64,000 nt of DNA, from contig NC_019879.2 in assembly GCF_002234675.1 (NCBI RefSeq), forward strand, positions 28,351,063 through 28,415,062, given 5' to 3'. Numbering within the stretch: the stretch's first letter is position 1; each line of letters opens with the position of its first letter. This document shows, piece by piece, positions 1 through 11,029 of this stretch. The stretch is from Oryzias latipes (taxonomy: Eukaryota > Chordata > Actinopteri > Beloniformes > Adrianichthyidae). The translations under genes were made by a program, and so were the position numbers. The notes under the pieces were generated by a model. That model was not told where the DNA came from and did not search any database. It worked only from the letters and a program-made list of their open reading frames with translations.

Positions 1-1
1 C

Positions 2-742
2 CACCGGACCATAACTGAAGTGGCTGATATCAAGAAAACTTACCAATGGCTAGAAAGGGCTGGCCTAAAGGACAGCACCGAAGCACTCATCCTGGCAGCC
101 CAGGAACAAGCCCTGTGCACCAGAGCCATAGAGACTCAGATCTACCACACCAGACAAGACCCAAGGTGTAGGCTGTGCAAAGAAGCGCCTGAAACAATCC
201 AGCACATAACTGCAGGATGTAAGATGCTGGCAGGGAAAGCATACATGGAGCGCCACAATCAAGTGGCTGGAATAATATACAGGAACATGTGTGCAAAATA
301 TGAACTGGAAACCCCAAGGTCAAAATGGGAAACACCTCCGAAGGTGGTAGAGAATGAGAGGGCAAAGATCCTGTGGGACTTCCAGATCCAGACTGATAGG
401 ATGGTAATGGCGAACCAACCAGACATTGTAGTGGTGGATAAAGAACAGAGGAAAGCCGTTGTGGTGGATGTGGCAGTGCCAAGCGATGGGAACATCAGGA
501 AGAAGGAACATGAGAAACTGGAGAAATACCAGGGACTCAGAGAAGAACTGGAGAAAGCCTGGAAAGTGAAGGTGACAGTGGTGCCTGTGGTAATTGGAGC
601 ACTTGGGGTAGTAACCACCAAGCTGGAGGAGTGGCTACAACAGATACCTGGAAAGACCTCAGACCTCTTAGTCCAGAAAAGCGCAGTGCTAGGAACAGCT
701 AAGATACTGCGTAGGACCCTCAAGCTCCCAGGCCTCTGGTAG
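2..742 (+). CDS. C-terminal part of a restriction-like-endonuclease LINE (R4/Rex6/R2-like), cut by window edge
   Basis: The frame is open from the window edge to a stop at 740-742, so this is the 3' end of a longer ORF. Residues CRLC followed downstream by HITAGC form a CCHC zinc knuckle of the type that follows the reverse transcriptase in LINEs with a restriction-like endonuclease. About 80 residues further, QPDIVVVD and then VVVDVAVPSD match the PD...D catalytic pattern of that nuclease (family knowledge), with a downstream lysine and glutamate-rich helix. No RT is visible because it lies outside the window. In such elements the enzyme nicks target DNA and primes reverse transcription of its own RNA. 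A T-rich tract follows at about 790-803. The clade (R4/Dong/Rex6 versus NeSL or R2) cannot be settled from this part alone. Confidence 0.7.
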   Translation, partial: HRTITEVADIKKTYQWLERAGLKDSTEALILAAQEQALCTRAIETQIYHTRQDPRCRLCKEAPETIQHITAGCKMLAGKAYMERHNQVAGIIYRNMCAKYELETPRSKWETPPKVVENERAKILWDFQIQTDRMVMANQPDIVVVDKEQRKAVVVDVAVPSDGNIRKKEHEKLEKYQGLREELEKAWKVKVTVVPVVIGALGVVTTKLEEWLQQIPGKTSDLLVQKSAVLGTAKILRRTLKLPGLW

Positions 743-1057
743 AGGACCCGAGCTTGGAGGAGAAACCACCCGCGGAGGGTGAGAGGGGCGTTTTTTTTTT
801 TTTCACAGTATATACTTTTTCTGTTCTTTTTCTTCAAGTAGACACTCTGTCTTTTGCTGATGATCCAGCTGTATTACTTTTTTGATGGGCGTATAATCTT
901 CATACGCTGTCATTAAAATCTCCGACTCCGTCTCACTAAAGTATTGCGCTCTTTTTTCTCAACGCGTTTGCATGGTGACTCCGGAAATCGGCTGTCAATT
1001 GAGAATACCTTTATGTCCTTGCTGTGCACGCGCATTAACCCAGGGTAACCAAGTCGA

Positions 1058-1172
1058 AATGGTAAATGGCGTATACTTACATAGCGCTTTCTACCCTCTT
1101 TCGAAGGCCCAAAGCGCTTTACAGTCACAGTCCCATTCACCCATGCACACACACGTTCACACACTGATGGCG
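1058..1172 (+). mobile_element. 115-bp short interspersed repeat with 5-bp TSD
   Basis: Flanked by gtcga at 1053-1057 and 1173-1177; copy 2 of the host repeat holds a single gtcga at the matching point. The insert carries the teleost-wide motifs tacttacatagcgctttc and cattcacccatgcacac, which I remember from many fish introns without a secure family name. Confidence 0.7.
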
Positions 1173-1325
1173 GTCGAGCGTAATTACGCTAACTCATATC
1201 CGTTCTTTTGGATATGTTTCTAAATGAAATTCAAACAAAACTTTTATTTATTTCCTTTTTGCCCATAGTAAGCAAGTTCAGGCTGAATTCAGCCAGAGTC
1301 CAGGGTTAAAGTCAGGGTAGTTTAA

Positions 1326-1519
1326 CCTTTGTGCTATCCTGGGCACTTTAACATTGGGAATTGGGTCATCTAGACCCACTAGACAGTGCGCTGAACTTTT
1401 TTTCTTCAATGATTTGTGATCTTCACTGGTGTCCATGGATTACATGAAATCATTTTTACCTTTATCCACCTTTGTCATAGGGATAACACTTCAATGTAGG
1501 GCATAGGATAGCACAAGGG
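1326..1519 (+). mobile_element. TTAA-flanked MITE (piggyBac-like)
   Basis: The ends cctttgtgctatcct and aggatagcacaaggg form terminal inverted repeats with one mismatch, bounded by TTAA at 1322-1325 and 1520-1523. The related repeat copy at 2341-2643 shows the empty site gtttaaac. The TTAA target with CCC-starting ends is the piggyBac pattern. A truncated inverted relative lies at 22285-22438. Confidence 0.8.
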
Positions 1520-1550
1520 TTAAACATGCTTTCTGGAAAACCCCCCTGGT

Positions 1551-2340
1551 CTGGAGCAGGTTTAATTAGAGGTTAGTTGGTTTCAAAGAGATGAAGGAGC
1601 ATGGCGTGTCCATTTGAAGATGATTTAGTGGATGAAGAAGCTCAGATAAAACTTTTTCAACAGTGAGAGGGTGAAAAGACCACGTATGGATGTTTAAAGA
1701 TAAACTTTTTTACATGGATATAACTTAATTATTTGCTTCAAATAAGATAATCATTTGTTTGAGTTCAGTCAACTTAAAGATAACACATAGTTATCAGACA
1801 TAGCTATTTTACTTTCATTTAAATAAATTCAATTAAGTAGGTGTAACTTTGGTGTTGCTGTTAGATTGGCAGCGCAAGGAATTGTGGGATACCATTCCTT
1901 TTGCCTGTCTGGATGGATTAGGGTTTAAGTGTGGGTTTTTGTCCAAATGTCTTTAGTTGTTTAGCTGTTTTACTGTGTTTTGCCGAGTTGTTTTGTTCTA
2001 CCAGGTTTCATTCTTTCTGCACCACGAGTAAGAGGGAGGGAGAGGATAATGAGTTTATTTAGCACCACTAGTGGTAGTTTGGATTCTAAGAAGTGAAGTT
2101 GAAATCAGATTCATGACAAAAGAGAGCATGGTTCATATTACAAATCCACATTCAGTCGTCCATTTTAATGTTATAAAAATTAGAATATCTGCTGCCTCAA
2201 ACTAAGACATATGAGAGTTCAAGAAGTAAAATAAATTAAGATGAAAAAACATTTAATTGAATTGGAGTAATATGACATTTAGATAAATATGTAAATTTGA
2301 GTTGTAAAAGCATTTATTGAGTTGGATAGACGTGAAGGAC
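1551..2340. other. AT-rich intergenic sequence, nothing assigned
   Basis: I see no gene, array or clear element here. Confidence 0.5.
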
Positions 2341-2643
2341 GTATAATTTTCATACGCCGTCATTAAAATCTCCGACTCCGTCTCACTGGAGTATAGCACT
2401 CTCTTTTTTTTCTCGATGCGTTTCCATGGTGACTCCAGAAATCAGCGGTCAATTGAGAATACCTTTATGTCCTTGCCGTGCACGCGCATTAACCCAGGGT
2501 TACCAAGTCGAGTGTAATTACACTAACTCATTTCCGGTCTTTTGGAACCGACATACCCAGAGTAAGCAAGTTCAGGCGGATTTCAGCCAGAGTTCAGGGT
2601 TAAAGTCAGGGTAGTTTAAACTGGCCTACTGGAATACCCCCTG
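2341..2643 (+). repeat. Dispersed repeat, copy 2 (empty-site copy)
   Basis: Aligns with 891-1550 from gtataat to about ccctgg but lacks both insertions found in copy 1, so it shows the pre-insertion state of each site. Confidence 0.75.
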
Positions 2644-3631
2644 GTGCAGATGGTAGTCACTTCTGTCCATAATGATGAAGAAAATCCAAGTGTTTCATAT
2701 GGTAAGATGATGATAAGAGATGAGGTAAAAATGCAGTAAAGGACAAAGTAAACCTTTTGACATTGTGTGGGCTCAATACCACTTAAAGTTAGTAGACAGA
2801 TTGGAGGCTAAGGGCTTGCAAAACCAGTTTTACATATATCCAGTGTGAATGTAGATGGGCTGCAGATGCATCTGGAGTCCCCGGCAGTAATCCTGGGGAC
2901 AAACACCAGCAGAGATAACCAGAGAAGGGAGACAGAGGGACACGGTCCTGCCAAACCATGAGATTACTATTAGAGATTTCACATCTTGGCAAAATTTTGC
3001 TAAATACAGCTAAAAAAATGTTCACGGTGCTTTGGAAAAACAATGTGAACCAGATTTCTATTTCTTTTCTAATCTTACTTATATGCTATATAACGTTTCA
3101 CCATGTTGGGTGTGTTGGGGTTGGACAGTTGTGTGTTTTATCTTTTCCAAGTAGATAGCTTTTTAAGCTTGAAACAAAATTTCCTTTAAACATTTGGTTT
3201 TACTTGCATATAAAAAGTGCTTTTTAAATCAAATTTAATCACATTTGATTTGGAGAAGTTGCTGGTGGGGTTTTATTGACCAACAGAAAGTGCCTACTTA
3301 TGGTTCCTCTCTAAAGTTTGCAGTGTAGAGTCTGGTTCAAGAAAAAAACATGCGACATTTTAACAGTATAGCAGAAATGTTCCCTGGATGCAAATATGAC
3401 CACAGCATTGAAAAAACGTATCTTCCTTCTCCACTTACTGCTAACCTCCCAAAGGATGATGATAACTGCAGAGAAACAAACCTCCAGGTTCAGTCACAAG
3501 TTCTTTGCCCCAGCCAAACACCTGTTGTATTCAATAATTTAATTGCTGCCTTGCTACTAATTATTTATTTTTTCTGTACTATTTATAGCGATTCCCAAAA
3601 AAGAGTTTAATAAATGTTGCTGATCAAAAAG
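2644..3631. other. Unassigned intergenic sequence
   Basis: No supported gene; the short open frames have no family features. The segment leads into the 3' flank of the minus-strand TAAR gene. Confidence 0.5.
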
Positions 3632-3637
3632 TTTATT
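3632..3637 (-). promoter_or_regulatory. Candidate poly(A) signal of TAAR-a
   Basis: AATAAA on the minus strand, about 90 nt past the TAAR-a stop codon. Confidence 0.45.
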
Positions 3638-3725
3638 TTTTCATGAATTCCTGGAAAAAAATACAAATACATGTATAGGGGTAAAACCAAAATAGGGTCC
3701 CATTTCTATGAGTTGTTTGACAACT

Positions 3726-4880
3726 TTACAATAAAAGGACATCACAGGAGTTAGGGTGCAGTATCTGCAGGGTAACAATACTCTTCAGAGATTTCCTGAA
3801 CCAGGGATAGAAAAAAGCATAAATCACTGGATTCAAACATGAGTTTGCGTAAAAGAGCCAAATTCCAAAAATTGAAGAAAAATGACTGGAGTCAAGATCT
3901 TGTCCCGTGACAGAAGGGAGGAAATACGGACAAAAACACACCAGAAACATGAACACAACCACACCCAGAGCTGCTGCTGCTTTCAGTTCAGACTTTTTTA
4001 CACTCAGGTGAGCTGAACTCTGGAGAGAAATGATGTGAGACCTCATGGCTCGAGCATGAGACACAGCCACCACAAACACGCTCATGTACAGAACCACAAT
4101 GACTATAATGGGACCAAAGAAAGTGATGACCACATCAAAAGCTCCTGTTAGATAATCTACAAGCAGCACACACTCTCCAAGGCAGTGGTTATTGTTGTCT
4201 GGGTCTGTGAGAGCGACCTGCAGAATCACTCCATTGTAGAAAGCAGAAGCGGCCCAACACAGACAAACACAGACTTGAACTCTCCTCAGAGTGACTTTGG
4301 TGGGGTAACGTAACGGGTCACAGATGGCCACGTATCGATCAGCTGATATGAGCACCATGTGTCCCACTGACACAGATGTAAGAATGAAAGAGGCAAAGTT
4401 AAACAGTCCACACATGAAAGTCCCCAAAACCCAGCAACCCTCTGTGAGAAGAATACGAATCGGCATCACAAAGAACCCAACAAGGAAGTCTGAGACGGCC
4501 AGAGAGAGCAGGAGGAGGTTGGTGGGGGTGTGCAGCTGCCTGCAGACACAGAGAAACAACAGCTGCAGTATTTGGATTAGACTGTTCTGAAGTTCTAAAG
4601 TTCGACATATCTGATACTTTGTGCCCTGGAAAAAATAACAATCAATTATTGAAACAGCCATCAAAATAAGATTCAGTCAGAAAACGTTATGTTAGTTTCT
4701 ATGCCTGTAGTGAGAGACAGAGATGATAACCAGCAGGTTTAGAGTCACAGTCAGCACAGACAGAAGACACAACACCATGAAGATGAAAACGTTCTCAGCA
4801 GGACGCTGTGGCGGCTTCCTGCAGGAGGCATTGAGGAGGTGTGGGAAGCAGAGCTCATCTGTGTTCAGAGTCTCCATCAT
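3726..4880 (-). CDS. TAAR-a: trace amine-associated receptor, two exons
   Basis: Class A GPCR, probably an olfactory amine receptor coupled through the cilia of sensory neurons (family knowledge). Exon 1 is 4705-4880 and exon 2 is 3726-4539, giving 990 nt and 329 residues, the usual TAAR length. Exon 1 holds an N-terminal LLNASC glycosylation and cysteine motif and TM1. Exon 2 begins at QLHTPTN and holds TM2-TM7, with ADRY after TM3, ECL2 cysteines and the TAAR fingerprint NSCLNPVIYAFFYPWF in TM7. Splicing is phase 2, inside the Arg codon after TM1; the acceptor is a good ctgcag, but the donor reads AG|GCATAG, so the 165-nt intron is GC-AG. By my count Asp3.32 is replaced by Ser, while Asp5.42 (eight residues before the TM5 proline) is present. 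No stop or frameshift is seen. A GC donor could instead mean weak splicing or a decaying gene. Confidence 0.85.
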
Positions 4881-4930
4881 GCCAGACAGAGGACAGGAGG
4901 CTGCAGAGCTTCCGAAACTGTTTAGTTCTC

Positions 4931-4938
4931 ATTATATA
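4931..4938 (-). promoter_or_regulatory. TATA box of TAAR-a
   Basis: TATATAAT on the minus strand about 52 nt upstream of the ATG. TAAR-b has a TATAAA at nearly the same distance. Confidence 0.5.
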
Positions 4939-4974
4939 GTTGAATGTCAAGAAGCTCCTCCCACTGTTTAAACC

Positions 4975-5279
4975 TATTTTACAACACAAGGAGCATTGTT
5001 AACTGTGCTAGTCCTTTTTCACATCAATTACGTTTATAAAGTAACAAGGTGTCCAATATCAGAAATTGATGGTTGATGTGGAAGCCTGTACTATCGGACA
5101 TGAAACAGAGGACCGTTGCTTCTGTGATTTTTGACCTGTGGGGAGATATTTAAATGCAGTAGGTATTTGGGCTTTAGCTGTTAAATGCAAATATTCAGGC
5201 TTTAAAAGACTTTGATGAGATGATTCAAAGTTGTTTTTGATTGACACAACTTAGTGCCTTGCCACAGATTTAATTTTAA
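4975..5279. other. Unassigned intergenic sequence upstream of TAAR-a
   Basis: No gene or repeat recognised. Confidence 0.45.
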
Positions 5280-5760
5280 ACTACTTCAAGGATTTCAATA
5301 GAGCTGGTGGACAGCACCCCCAACAGTATCTCTGGCCTCAGTTTCATAAACAGAAAGCATTTCAGCATGGTTACAGAGATTCTTGAAGTATCTGTTCCAC
5401 CACCTGACAATTCTCCCCAACAGCTCCCCACTTGCCCTGAGAATGGTGCCAGTGGAAAACTGCTTCCCCGCCCTGAGAGTTTGCAAAAGTCTCTTTGAGG
5501 CTAACCGTTATTCCTTATCCAAGACTGAATTTTCCCCTTCACAATAACCTGGGCTGTAGCTCTCTTAGGTTGCTGGTACCTGTCAGTTTCCTGAAGAATC
5601 CCCTCTTCAGCCTCATGCCATCCCGTACTTTTGGTGTCCACCGACTTGGGCATTGCTACCACGGCAGGCACCATAGACCTCGAGACCACAGCTTCAAACA
5701 AGCGCAAAGACAACCAAAGTGGAGAACATGGTCAGCTCTGAGTTAATATCCACATCCTCC
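5280..5760 (-). pseudogene. LINE ORF2 fragment (RTE-like), between endonuclease and RT
   Basis: On the minus strand the translation around 5295-5486 contains RAGKQFSTGT, ELLGRIVRWWNRYFKNL and a following acidic stretch. These match the linker between endonuclease and RT (pattern GKQ..., RW.EYF.NLLNP) of a common fish LINE whose C-terminus also occurs at 12170-12590 and 19661-20215. The copy is broken by stops and frame changes and lacks both catalytic domains. It is a dead fragment; the clade name is tentative. Confidence 0.5.
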
Positions 5761-5989
5761 CTCGGTACCTGTTTGAAGTTCTCACTTGATATGGGAGTTT
5801 GTGACAATGTCACATTATACTGATGTGTGCAAGACGTAGTTAAGAAAATTCTTTTGACATGGTACCGTCAGGAATTTATGTTTTGTATATAAAAACGTAT
5901 GTATGTACTCCTGCTGTGGGGAAAAAAGGGTTGTCTGTTTTTTCATTTAAATTACTCCATAAACAAAACAGAATCAAAACTAAATAATG

Positions 5990-6350
5990 GGGAACGTCAT
6001 CAAAAGACTATATAAGGGGGTGGTGACGAGACAGCGAGGCCAGCTGACTTCCTTGAAAACGCCGATGAGGGGTGTGGCGCGAGGATCTCCCCTGTCACCT
6101 GCAGGCCGCGAATGACAGCTCCACAGGTGGATGTTTGGAGTGAATTCTCTGACTTTTTCGAATGCTGATGGCTTTAACGGAAAAATAAAGAAACCCACCG
6201 GAGCCGGATCATTAGATCTACGGAGGAAGCATTACCGGGAGGCGCGGTTCCCACAGCAGACGTGTTTCGTGATCGGGAGCAGGAGAGTTTGCTGCGAGAG
6301 GCCACGTCAACGATCCTGGAAGAACGCTGGTGAGATCCAACCATATTTTT
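5990..6350 (+). other. Promoter- and poly(A)-bearing segment, possible LTR remnant
   Basis: actatataagg at about 6007-6017 looks like a TATA box, followed 170 nt later by AATAAA at 6184-6189 and GC-richer sequence, then tggtgagatccaacc, which could be a primer-binding site. That order resembles U3-R-U5-PBS of a retroelement. I could not find a partner LTR or clean ends. Confidence 0.3.
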
Positions 6351-6582
6351 TTTAGTTACTGGTATACCAGAAAATAGCGATCGCTTTAGGGCTATATTTT
6401 TTTCCTTTCTTTATTGACTCACCTCATTTTTTGGAATTATTGACTTTCCGGAAGAATTGAACTCTATGAATGACTAAGGCTGAGCACGCCTAATCACCTG
6501 AATGTTTGTTTTGGAATGGAACAATGATCATATTGTTGACTGACTATACCTTAATTTAGTCTGTTGATTTATGCACGGGTTG

Positions 6583-6787
6583 TGTAACAATATGGTATTG
6601 TATTGTTTGTTTAAGTTAATGGACCTGCCACTAGGGGGCAATGATGGTTTGTCTATTTATGTTGAAGTTCAGGAAGTGAGACCGAAGAAGAAGAGATACA
6701 GGCCGACGTTGTTAATAAATGCAGACCCAGTTGGGATATTGCAACGAAGCTGGACTGGTTTTTTGTGTGGAAACACCCACTTTAACA
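6583..6787 (+). repeat. 5' LTR of Gypsy-1
   Basis: Begins tgtaacaatatgg and ends cactttaaca; 205 bp; near-identical to 11030-11231. Contains an AATAAA-type signal at ttaataaatgcag. Confidence 0.93.
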
Positions 6788-6805
6788 TGGTGGCAGCGGT
6801 AGAGA
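6788..6805 (+). promoter_or_regulatory. Primer-binding site of Gypsy-1
   Basis: tggtggcagcggtagaga starts directly after the 5' LTR with TGG, complementary to the CCA end of a tRNA. Which tRNA was not determined. Confidence 0.6.
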
Positions 6806-6927
6806 ACTCTACCCGGATTTTTTAAGAGCATTTTTTTCTCTCGTCGTTTGCTGCAGAGGTTCCGTGGAAGACGGTGAAGCGCTAACATTAGCAGAGCTTA
6901 GCATCACACACGGACGAGCTAGCTAAA

Positions 6928-8846
6928 ATGGAAGGACTGAAAACTCCACAAGTGCTGTGTCTGGACTCCAACAACCTGTCGAAAACATGGAAGACATGGA
7001 GAGATGAGTTTCAACTTTATGTTGGATTGACAGTTGCCCCAGATGAGGAGGGTAAGAGAGTGACTCTATTCCGTTATTTGGTGGGAGAAAATGGATACAC
7101 TAATGGGGGACACGCCACAGTCTGACTGGAAGGTGGATGACATGATTGAAAAGTTTAACAATTACTGCAATCCCACGGTGAATGAAACAGTGGAGCGATA
7201 CAAATTTTTCACCAGAAATCAGGGCATCAGTGAGTCCATTAATAGTTATGTGACTGAACTGAAACTGCTCACTAAAACGTGCAACTTTGGCACTTTAAGA
7301 GACTCACTCATCCGAGACAGGATAGTATGTGGCATTAACAATGACGGCATGAGAGAAAGGCTTCTGAGAGAGAGAGCCATGACGTTGGACACCTGTATTC
7401 AACTCTGCAGAGCGGCTGAATTATCCCGGGAGAACTGCAAAGCAATTTCAAGTACAACGGAGGAGGACGTTCACGCTGTACACAGGTCTCCTCACCAGCA
7501 TCAGACAAAAAGAGACAAAGAAAGCACAGTGGAATGCAAGTTTTGCGGCAGAACGCATCAAAGGAGCAAACTAAAATGTCCAGCATTTGGGGAAAAATGC
7601 AAAAAGTGTGGTAAGGAAAACCACTTTGCTGCAATGTGTAAAGCCCGCATTGACACACGAAAGAAGAAAACAGTGCATCATATAACAGAATGTGAAAGTG
7701 AGTTTGAGGATATTTTGTGTGTTAAAGATGAGGCACAAGGAGAAAATGGAAAACCTGTTAGCTCTGACAAAATGAAAGACGCTAAACTGTTTTCAAACAT
7801 GCTCTTAGGCAAAAAGATGGTAAGATTTCAAATAGACTGTGGAGCCACATGTAATGTGTTACCTGTTGACCTGCTAAACAAAGATGTAACACTTGATGAA
7901 ACAAATTCTGTGTTAGTGATGTATAACGGTAGCAAAGTGAAGCCACTGGGTAAATGTAAAGTGAAGTTAAGGAACCCCAGAAACCAAAAACTATACCAGT
8001 TAGAGTTCCAGGTGGTAGACAAAGACAGCCCTGTGCCACTGATTGGTAAAAGAGCTAGTGAAGCTATGAAGCTGATAAAAGTACACTATGAAAACATTAT
8101 GACTATGGATAGCATTGTGACAAAAGGAGAAGATGCAAACGGAAAATGGACATTCGAACAAATTAAAACAGATTTTGCAGATGTGTTCACAGGAGACGGT
8201 TGTCTGGAAGGAGAATACAAAATGGAAGTGGACCAGTGCGTGAAGCCAGTACAACTCCCAAAGCGACGAGTGCCTGTCGCCATGATGAAGCCACTAAAGG
8301 AGGAGCTTCAGAAGTTGGAGCAGAGAGGTATTATCACCCCAGTTGACTGTAGCACAGATTGGATCAGCAACATGGTGGTTGTGCAAAAGCAGAACGGTAA
8401 ACTCAGAGTTTGCATTGATCCAAAGCCCTTGAATAAGGCACTCAAAAGAAGTCACTTTCCATTGGCTACTATTGAGGATGTACTTCCAGACATGTCTAAG
8501 GCAAAAGTGTTCACAGTTTGCGACGTTAAGAATGGATTTTGGCATGTGAAACTCGCAGAGGAGTCGAGTTACCTCACTACCTTCTCCACTCCATTTGGGC
8601 GCTACAGATGGCTTAGAATGCCCATGGGGATTAGTCCAGCACCTGAGGTTTTCCAGAGAAAACTGACCCAAGCTCTGGATGGGCTGCCAGGCCTTTACAT
8701 TATTGCTGACGATGTGCTTATAACAGGCCAAGGTGAAAGTCAGGAAGCAGCCATCCAAGACCATGATGCAAAGTTGAGAAAATTCCTGGAACGCTGTCAA
8801 CAGAAAAACATCAAACTGAACCCAGAAAAGTTTAAACTGAGAACGT
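6928..8846 (+). pseudogene. Gypsy-1 gag-protease-RT, frameshifted
   Basis: Starts with ATG at 6928 in one frame and moves to another near 7085-7125, where capsid sequence is also missing. The second frame carries a capsid-like region rich in ERYKFF and CIQLCRAAEL, a zinc knuckle CKKCGKENHFAAMC (about 7595-7640), and an aspartic protease site IDCGAT, where Cys replaces the usual Thr or Ser. It then holds the RT with CIDPKPLN, VCDVKNGFWH and IADDVL as the metal-binding box. The frame stops near 8846 in the RT thumb and pol goes on in a third frame. The two breaks may be random mutations; programmed frameshifting at the second site is unlikely because it falls inside RT. Confidence 0.85.
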
Positions 8847-10862
8847 GAGTGCACATACATCGGACATCGTCTCACAGCGAATGGACTTAAGATTGACCCA
8901 GACAAGGTGCATGCAATTGAACAAATGCCGAGGCCCACAGATGTGAAGGCAATACAAAGACTGCTAGGCATGGCTAATTATTTAGCTAAGTTTTGCCCAC
9001 ATCTTTCCAACCAGTGTGCAGTGTTAAGACAGTTGACCCATAAAGACACGGAATGGGAATGGACAGATCATCATGAGAATGCTTTCGTGAAACTTAAACA
9101 GACGATTGCAGATGCTCCTACCCTGAAGTACTACAGCCCAGAAGATGATCTGGTGGTGCAATGTGACGCATCAGACGCAGGTTTGGGTGCAGCACTCCTA
9201 CAGAAGGGAAAGCCCATCGCATATGCAAGTAGAGCACTCACGCAAACAGAACGCGGTTATGCTCAGATCGAGAAGGAGTTCTTAGCTATGGTTTTCAGTG
9301 TCGAGAAGTTCCATCAGTACACTTATGGTCGCAAAGTCACCGTCCAATCTGACCATGAACCCTTAGAGACCATAGTTAGAAAACCACTGTTAAGTGCACC
9401 AAAGAGACTCCAAAGAATGATGCTACGTATTCAGAAATATGACCTGAATGTGGTGTACGTCTCAGGCAAAGACATGTTACTGGCAGACACATTGAGCAGA
9501 GCATACCTCCCAGAAGGTGCACACCAGGACTCTGGAGAAGCTGAAATAGAGACTGTTAATATGTTGCAACATTTGCCTATTTCCCATGACAGTCTTAGCC
9601 AGATCAGAACAGCAACAAAAGGTGACAAAACTCTACAAATGATTATCAAAATGATGCAGCAAGGATGGCCTTCAGATAAAAGAGCAATACCAACTGAAAT
9701 AAAACCATACTTTTCTTTTCAAGAGGAACTCAGTCACCAAGATGGCATTGTGTTTAAAGGAGAACGTGCGGTTATCCCTTCTTCCCTCCAGGAGGACATC
9801 ACCAGACGCCTGCACTCATCTCATTTTGGTGCAGAAGGATGCCTAAGGAGAGCCAGGGAATGCGTGTTCTGGATTGGCATGAGTGACCAAATCAAGAAAC
9901 ATATTGCTCGTTGTGATATCTGCAGGTCAGTAGATGACAAACAACAAAAGGAAACACTCCACCCACATGAAATACCAAACAGGCCGTGGGCCAAAGTGGG
10001 TGTTGACTTATTTCAGTTTGACAACAAAGACTATCATGTAATAGTTGACTATTACTCCAACTTTTGGGAGATAGACTTTCTGCCAGACACCAAATCGAGC
10101 ACCGTGATTAAAAAATTGAAAGCTCATTTTGCTAGATACGGCATCCCCAACACTGTAGTCTCAGACAATGGACCACAGTACTCTTCTCAAGAGTTTCAGA
10201 GATTCAGCCTACGGTGGGAATTTGAACACAAAACCTCATCCCCAGGTTTCCCACAGAGTAATGGCAAAGCCGAGTCAGCTGTTAAGACGGCCAAGAGACT
10301 GTTACACAAAGCCAAAGTTTCTGGACTAGATCCTTATCTTGCACTCTTAGACCATCGCAATACACCATCCCAGGGACTGGACAGCAGCCCAGCACAAAGG
10401 CTACTGAGTCGCCGCACACGGACATTGCTTCCAGTCAAACCCAGTCTACTCAAGCCCAAAGTACCTCAAGCCAAGGAAGCACTGCTTAACAACCAACATC
10501 GTCAGTGTGCTTACTACAACCGATCAGCCAGAGACCTCAGTCCTTTGAAAGTAGGTGATGCTGTGAGAGTTCAGCCTTTTCAGCCCCACAACAAATGGAG
10601 GAGAGGTTTGGTGAGAAAATCTGTCGAGGATAGGTCCTATGAGGTTGCAATGGAGTCAGGTGCTGTGCTGAGGAGAAACCGTAGGCACCTCAGGCGTTCT
10701 CACAACATAACACCAACAGTACCCCTTGATATTGAGACGGTTGACCCGGAAAGTGCCCAAGCAGAGTCAGTACAAACTCAACCGACCCCTGAGAGACCAA
10801 TAACAACCAGAGCTGGTAGGGTCATTCACAAGCCAAGGCGCTACAAAGACTTTGTTTCCTGA
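8844..10862 (+). pseudogene. Gypsy-1 pol remainder: RT thumb, RNase H, integrase
   Basis: Continues the RT (QRLLGMANYLAKF), then RNase H with VVQCDASDAGLGAAL, then the integrase HHCC finger (HSSHFG ... CDICRS) and the D,D,E core: VGVDLFQFD, VVSDNGPQYSS and NGKAESAVKTAKRLL. A basic tail with RRNRRHLRR ends the protein, as in the fish Gypsy group related to K02A2.6-type genes; no chromodomain is seen. This reading frame is open for about 670 codons, but it has lost its own upstream connection through the frameshift at about 8846. Confidence 0.88.
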
Positions 10863-11015
10863 ACAGACACTCCTGTAGAAAAAAAAAAAAAATGTTCAAA
10901 CATTTGTTTGAAAAGTTTGGATTGTGTCATGGTAAACTGATTTAGCTGTTCTAGACATATGTGATGATTCTTTTTATTTTGACCGTACAAAGAATAACAT
11001 TGAGCAGTAGCTTCC

Positions 11016-11029
11016 AAAAAGAGAAAAGA
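11016..11029 (+). promoter_or_regulatory. Polypurine tract of Gypsy-1
   Basis: aaaaagagaaaaga lies immediately upstream of the 3' LTR and would prime plus-strand synthesis. Confidence 0.7.

Larger units (their letters stand above)
891..1550 (+). repeat. Dispersed repeat, copy 1, containing two nested insertions
   Basis: The sequence starting with gtataatcttcatacg is repeated at 2341-2643 with modest divergence. Copy 1 is longer because of two insertions (1058-1172 and 1326-1519), each absent from copy 2. The family is not recognised. Confidence 0.75.

Noticed and set aside
259..837. 192-codon antisense frame
   Set aside because: Shadow of the LINE coding region, low-complexity Ser/Thr text.
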